Assembly: GCA_946187365.1 (NCBI GenBank)
Contig: CAMHRD010000022.1
Location: forward strand, 1 to 9,278
Length of the DNA: 9,278 bases
Direction: 5' to 3'
Source: an uncultured Bacteroidales bacterium
GTDB taxonomy: Bacteria > Bacteroidota > Bacteroidia > Bacteroidales > UBA932
Shown: positions 5,877-9,278 of the stretch, piece after piece
How positions within the stretch are numbered: position 1 is the first letter of the stretch
Layout of the letters: every line of letters starts with the position of its first letter
The notes under the pieces: model-generated
What the model was told of the DNA's origin: nothing
Seen by the model: only the letters and a program-made list of their open reading frames with translations
Database searches by the model: none
Translations under genes and position numbers: made by a program

Positions 5877-6770
5877 ATGAAAGAGATTTTGGAAAAGTAC
5901 AACGTTAAGCTGGTGGCTGAAGAGGTTGAAAAAGAACTGGAAGAAATTAAAAAGAAGGCAGAGGGAAACATCAATGAAGAGAACCTTAAAATCTGCCTTG
6001 GTGCAATAGATCTTACATCACTGCATACATCTGATACACCGGAGTTTATAGCAGAGTTTACAAAGAAGGTGAACGGCTTTAAAGCCCTCTACCCTAACTA
6101 CCCGCTCCCTGCATCAATCTGCGTCTATCCAAACTTTGCAAAGGTTGTTAAGGATAATCTCAAAGAGGCCGGCGTTGGTATCACTACGGTTTCCGCATGC
6201 TTCCCGTCTTCACAGAGTTTTCTGGATGTTAAGGTGTTGGAGACGGAGCACGCTGTAAAGGACGGTGCTACGGAGATTGATATTGTGCTGGCTCACAACT
6301 CCTTTATGGACGGAAGATACAACGAGTGCCGTAAGGAGATTGAGACGCTCCGTAAGGTTACGGAAGGAAAGCATCTGAAGGTGATTTTGGAAAGCGGTGC
6401 ACTGCAGACATACGGGCCTGATTTGCAGGCAGGTATAGAGAGGATAGCAGAGGCTTCACTGATGGCGCTTGAGTGCGGTGCGGACTTCATTAAGACCTCC
6501 ACCGGAAAGCAGGAGCCGTCCGCTACTCCTATTGCAGCACTGGTTATGTGCAAGTGCCTTAAGGCCTTTATGGCTAAGACGGGAAAGCGCAGAGGCTTCA
6601 AGCCGGCCGGCGGCATCTCCACCTCCCAGGACGCAATCCTCTATCTGACAATAGTTAAGGAGACCCTCGGCGCAGAGGGCACCACCCCATCCTTCTTCAG
6701 AATCGGAGCAAGTTCATTAGCTAACAAAATATTGACATCCCTTAAAGGCGAACCCGTTAAGTACTACTAA
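5877..6770 (+). CDS. deoC: Deoxyribose-phosphate aldolase, long form
   Basis: DeoC cleaves 2-deoxyribose 5-phosphate to glyceraldehyde 3-phosphate and acetaldehyde, the last step of deoxynucleoside catabolism. The 297-residue protein keeps the class I aldolase residues: the Schiff-base lysine K206 in FIKTSTGK (204-211), the second lysine K242 in GFKPAGGIS (240-248), and D135 in GATEIDIVLAH (130-140), matching Lys167, Lys201 and Asp102 of the E. coli enzyme. It is longer than typical 220-260-residue forms because of an extra N-terminal helical segment rich in Glu and Lys (about 1-35), as in other Bacteroidota DeoC proteins. Eleven A-rich bases separate it from dtd, with no Shine-Dalgarno sequence. 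It closes the plus-strand operon, and its TAA stop overlaps the pheT stop on the opposite strand. From memory, Bacteroides genomes place a MazG-like pyrophosphohydrolase between dtd and deoC; it is absent here. The enzyme assignment is secure. Confidence 0.97.
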   Translation: MKEILEKYNVKLVAEEVEKELEEIKKKAEGNINEENLKICLGAIDLTSLHTSDTPEFIAEFTKKVNGFKALYPNYPLPASICVYPNFAKVVKDNLKEAGVGITTVSACFPSSQSFLDVKVLETEHAVKDGATEIDIVLAHNSFMDGRYNECRKEIETLRKVTEGKHLKVILESGALQTYGPDLQAGIERIAEASLMALECGADFIKTSTGKQEPSATPIAALVMCKCLKAFMAKTGKRRGFKPAGGISTSQDAILYLTIVKETLGAEGTTPSFFRIGASSLANKILTSLKGEPVKYY

Positions 6771-6773
6771 CGG
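6754..6773. other. Small inverted repeat spanning both stop codons of the convergent deoC/pheT pair
   Basis: CCGTTA (6754-6759) and TAACGG (6768-6773) form a perfect 6-bp stem around an 8-nt loop covering the overlapping stop codons. Neither strand has a T-tract after the stem, so it is a weak candidate for a bidirectional terminator and may be chance. A 10-bp palindrome (TCGGCGCCGA, 6777-6786) lies just beside it inside the pheT coding sequence. Confidence 0.25.
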
Positions 6774-9238
6774 AGCTCGGCGCCGAATTTCTCACGGAAG
6801 AGGCGGAGTAGCTTCTCCATTATAGCATCAACGGCTTTATCTGTCAGGGTCTTATCCGGGTCCTGGAGGTGGAAGCTTATGGCGTATTGCTTCTTGCCCT
6901 GAGGAATCTTGTCACCTGTGTAGACATCAAAGAGCACAACGTTGGTAAGGAGCTTCTTTTCTGCCTGGTATGCGGCGTTGCGGAGTTCCGCAAAGGAAAC
7001 CTTGTAGTCCAGAAGGAGTGCCAGGTCTCTCTTAACCTCCGGGAAGCGAGGCAGTTCCGTAAACTTAACGGAGTTCTTCTTAACCTTTGCCAGAAGAACA
7101 TCCCAGGAGAACTCTGCAGCGTAAACCTTCTGCTTAATACCAAACTGCTTGGTAAGACGCTGGCTTACTGTTCCCATAACAACAATCTCCTTACCGTTTG
7201 AACGGAGTTTATATGAGAGACCGTCTGAGAAGATATCTGAAGGAGCACCCTCATAATCAAGGTCTTTAAGCTCAATACCAAAGCTCTTGAGCAGCAGTTC
7301 TACATAACCTTTGAGTGAGAAATAATCTCCGCTGACCGTCTTGTTTCTCCAGCCCTTGAGACCTTCACCGGTAACAAAGAGTGAGAGTTTTGGACGCTCT
7401 GTGTAGGCCTTAAGAGTGCTTCTCTCCTCATCTGTCTTCTTGTACTCAGGATTGAAGGAGTAAACGTTACCCATCTCATAGAGTTTGAGTTGTGTAACCT
7501 GGCGGTTGATATTGTATGCCACAACCTCCAAACCGTTGAAGAGCAGCGTCTGACGCATTGCATTAAGATCTGAACTGAGAGGGTTGCAGATCATAACACA
7601 GTTATTCTGCGGATATGTCTTAAGATTCTCATAGTATGCGCTCTTGGTAAGAGAGTTGTTCATCATCTCCATAAAGCCGTTGGCCGTAAGAGTCTGGCAG
7701 GCACTCTCTCTAATCTTCTCAGGGTCTGGGTGTGCGGTAATATTAACAGAGCACTTCATACTCTGAGGCAGAGGAACGTTGTTGTATCCGTAAATTCTCA
7801 GAACATCCTCCACAACGTCACACTCTCTGTAAACGTCTACCCTATAGGTTGGTACCTTAACGGTGCAGCCTGTCTCCGTGCGGTTAACAAACTCCATTTC
7901 CAGAGAAGTGAGAATCTGCTCAATCTTCTCTTTGCCAAGTTTGCAGCCCATAAGAGACTCCATACGGGCATAATCAAGCTCAACTACCTTCTTCTCTATA
8001 GGTTTGGAAATCACATCCTTAACCTCACCTACAATCTCTCCTCCTGCAAGTTCCTGAACCAGCAGGGCTGCTCTTCTGAGAGCGTATGGAACCATGTTAG
8101 GATCACATCCTCTCTCAAAGCGGAATGAGGCCTCTGTCTTAAGTGCATGACGCTTAGATGTCTTTCTTATTAGAACAGGGTTAAAGTATGCACTCTCAAG
8201 GAATACGGAGGTTGTATTGTCACTTACTCCGCTCTCCTGCCCGCCGAATACTCCGGCAATGCACATTGGCTCACTCTCATTGCAGATCATAAGGTCTGTT
8301 GCTGCAAGTACTCTTTCAACACCGTCTAACGTGGTGAATTTGGTTCCCTCCTTGCAGAAATCCACAACAATCTTGTTGCCCTTAATCTTCTCAACATCAA
8401 AGGCATGCAGAGGGTTACCGGTCTCAATGAGAATAAAGTTGGTAATATCTACAATGTTGTTTATTGGACGGAATCCAACGGAGAGAAGTTTTTTCTTCAT
8501 CCACTCCGGAGACTCCTTAATCTTTACTCCCTTAATGGTTACTCCGCTGTAACGAGGTGCTCCATCCGGCTGGTTTACAATCACTTCTACAGCCTCTTCA
8601 GAAGGCTTGCCCTCCTTGAATGCCTCAACGGAAGGAGTCGTAAGTTCTCCGCCCAGGTTGTTGAGTTTAAGCCATGCACTGAGGTCTCTTGCTACGCCAA
8701 TGAATGAGGCTGCGTCTATTCTGTTAGGAGTCAGACCAATAGTGTAAACGGTATCACACTTAAGGTTAAAGTAATCCTTTGCCGCTGTTCCAACTTTGGT
8801 CTCTGTAGGGAGAACCATAATGCCGGCGTGGTCTGTACCAACTCCCAGTTCATCCTCTGCGCAAAGCATTCCGAATGATTCAACTCCGCGGATTTTAGAT
8901 CTCTTAATCTTTACATCCTCTCCGCCAATTACAAGTTTGGTATTGAGGGTGGCCAACATAACCTTCTGACCTTTAGCAACGTTAGGAGCGCCGCAAACTA
9001 CCTGCAGCAGTTCTCCCTCTCCGGTGTTCACCTTTGTAACGTGCAGGTGGTCTGAGTTTGGATGCGGTTCGCACTCCACAACCTCAGCAACAATAACTCC
9101 TGCCAATCCTCCCGGAATCTCCTCCACAACATCCTGATGCTCAACCTCCAGGCCAATGTTTGTTAAAGCGGAAGCAACCTCGTCCGGATTGAGGTCAAAC
9201 TTCACATACTCTTTTAGCCAATTGTAAGAAATATCCAT
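6767..9238 (-). CDS. pheT: Phenylalanyl-tRNA synthetase beta subunit
   Basis: PheT is the large, non-catalytic subunit of the cytoplasmic alpha2beta2 enzyme that charges tRNA-Phe; it binds tRNA and edits Tyr-tRNA-Phe. From the ATG at 9238 the protein has 823 residues, a normal bacterial length, with all domains: the N-terminal helix (MDISYNWLKEYV); an EMAPII-like OB domain at about 40-150 containing HPNSDHLHVTKV (59-70), VVCGAPNV (80-87) and GMLCAEDELG (123-132); a B3/4 editing domain around 205-385 with NNIVDITNFI (260-269) and GNPLHAFD (274-281); a B5 domain near 405-480 ending in ECDVVEDVLRIYGY; the catalytic-like core; and a C-terminal FDX-ACB anticodon-binding domain (about 727-823) with LPRFPEVKRDLALLLD. 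The ATG at 9238 is preferred over an in-frame TTG at 9253 because it gives the canonical N-terminus and is preceded by AAGGAG. pheS is not in the window. Confidence 0.98.
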   Translation of the reverse strand: MDISYNWLKEYVKFDLNPDEVASALTNIGLEVEHQDVVEEIPGGLAGVIVAEVVECEPHPNSDHLHVTKVNTGEGELLQVVCGAPNVAKGQKVMLATLNTKLVIGGEDVKIKRSKIRGVESFGMLCAEDELGVGTDHAGIMVLPTETKVGTAAKDYFNLKCDTVYTIGLTPNRIDAASFIGVARDLSAWLKLNNLGGELTTPSVEAFKEGKPSEEAVEVIVNQPDGAPRYSGVTIKGVKIKESPEWMKKKLLSVGFRPINNIVDITNFILIETGNPLHAFDVEKIKGNKIVVDFCKEGTKFTTLDGVERVLAATDLMICNESEPMCIAGVFGGQESGVSDNTTSVFLESAYFNPVLIRKTSKRHALKTEASFRFERGCDPNMVPYALRRAALLVQELAGGEIVGEVKDVISKPIEKKVVELDYARMESLMGCKLGKEKIEQILTSLEMEFVNRTETGCTVKVPTYRVDVYRECDVVEDVLRIYGYNNVPLPQSMKCSVNITAHPDPEKIRESACQTLTANGFMEMMNNSLTKSAYYENLKTYPQNNCVMICNPLSSDLNAMRQTLLFNGLEVVAYNINRQVTQLKLYEMGNVYSFNPEYKKTDEERSTLKAYTERPKLSLFVTGEGLKGWRNKTVSGDYFSLKGYVELLLKSFGIELKDLDYEGAPSDIFSDGLSYKLRSNGKEIVVMGTVSQRLTKQFGIKQKVYAAEFSWDVLLAKVKKNSVKFTELPRFPEVKRDLALLLDYKVSFAELRNAAYQAEKKLLTNVVLFDVYTGDKIPQGKKQYAISFHLQDPDKTLTDKAVDAIMEKLLRLFREKFGAELR

Positions 9239-9240
9239 AT

Positions 9241-9278
9241 TTACTCCTTCCAAGGCTTTAACATATCTTTTATGTACC
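9241..9278 (-). CDS. Possible C-terminal end of an upstream gene, partial at the right window edge
   Basis: On the minus strand a frame different from pheT is open from the window edge and ends in TAA at 9243-9241, 2 bp before the pheT ATG. It reads YIKDMLKPWKE and then stop. The 2-bp junction matches the tight gene packing elsewhere in the window, for example purD to the membrane protein. Only eleven full codons are visible, so this could be chance, and no family can be named. Confidence 0.3.
   Translation of the reverse strand, partial: YIKDMLKPWKE
9244..9251 (-). promoter_or_regulatory. Shine-Dalgarno-like sequence before pheT
   Basis: GGAAGGAG on the minus strand ends 5 nt before the pheT ATG at 9238. 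It is the only strong Shine-Dalgarno match at a gene start in the window and it decides the start against the in-frame TTG at 9253, which overlaps it. It may instead be the AAG GAG codons ending an upstream gene. Confidence 0.5.

Noticed and set aside
6777..6786. The perfect 10-bp palindrome TCGGCGCCGA as a possible regulator site.
   Set aside because: It lies in pheT coding sequence for the C-terminal Gly-Ala-Glu residues, is a single copy, and GC-rich palindromes of this size arise by chance.
7730..8128. A 132-codon plus-strand open frame inside pheT.
   Set aside because: It is antisense to an intact pheT whose domains are continuous through this stretch.

Overview
The window reads as chromosomal DNA of a member of the Bacteroidota, most likely order Bacteroidales. 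The grounds are a DUF4296-type lipoprotein, the purD / short polysaccharide deacetylase linkage seen across that phylum, a long-form DeoC, TTTG-N19-TAnnTTTG promoter-like sequences, and the general lack of Shine-Dalgarno sequences before start codons. I cannot name a genus. The DNA is almost completely coding: the only real intergenic gap is the 79-bp divergent region at 2596-2674, and no stretch of 300 bases lacks a gene. I see no rRNA, tRNA, insertion sequence, CRISPR array or phage gene.

Left block (1-2595, minus strand, transcribed right to left): a signal-less NodB-family polysaccharide deacetylase, then purD (glycinamide ribonucleotide synthetase), then a polytopic membrane protein that runs off the left edge. 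Gaps of 10 and 2 bp indicate one operon.

Middle block (2675-6770, plus strand): a DUF4296 lipoprotein, a metal-dependent amidohydrolase of the aminofutalosine/S-adenosylhomocysteine deaminase type, a COG0731-like radical SAM protein, dtd (D-aminoacyl-tRNA deacylase) and deoC (deoxyribose-phosphate aldolase). The junctions are a 4-bp ATGA overlap, a 1-bp gap, a 13-bp overlap and an 11-bp gap, so this looks like a five-gene operon read from the promoter at 2639-2669. It mixes nucleoside salvage (deoC, possibly the amidohydrolase), translation quality control (dtd) and two proteins of unknown role.

Right block (6767-9278, minus strand): pheT (phenylalanyl-tRNA synthetase beta subunit), convergent with deoC and sharing its last bases. 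About 12 codons of a possible upstream gene lie at the extreme right edge.

This is mostly a housekeeping region and I see no convincing new multi-gene system. The points most worth a second look are the predicted nearly leaderless lipoprotein mRNA, the uncharacterised radical SAM enzyme coupled to dtd, the unresolved substrate of the amidohydrolase, the cytoplasmic-looking deacetylase in front of purD, and the convergent deoC/pheT overlap spanned by a small hairpin.
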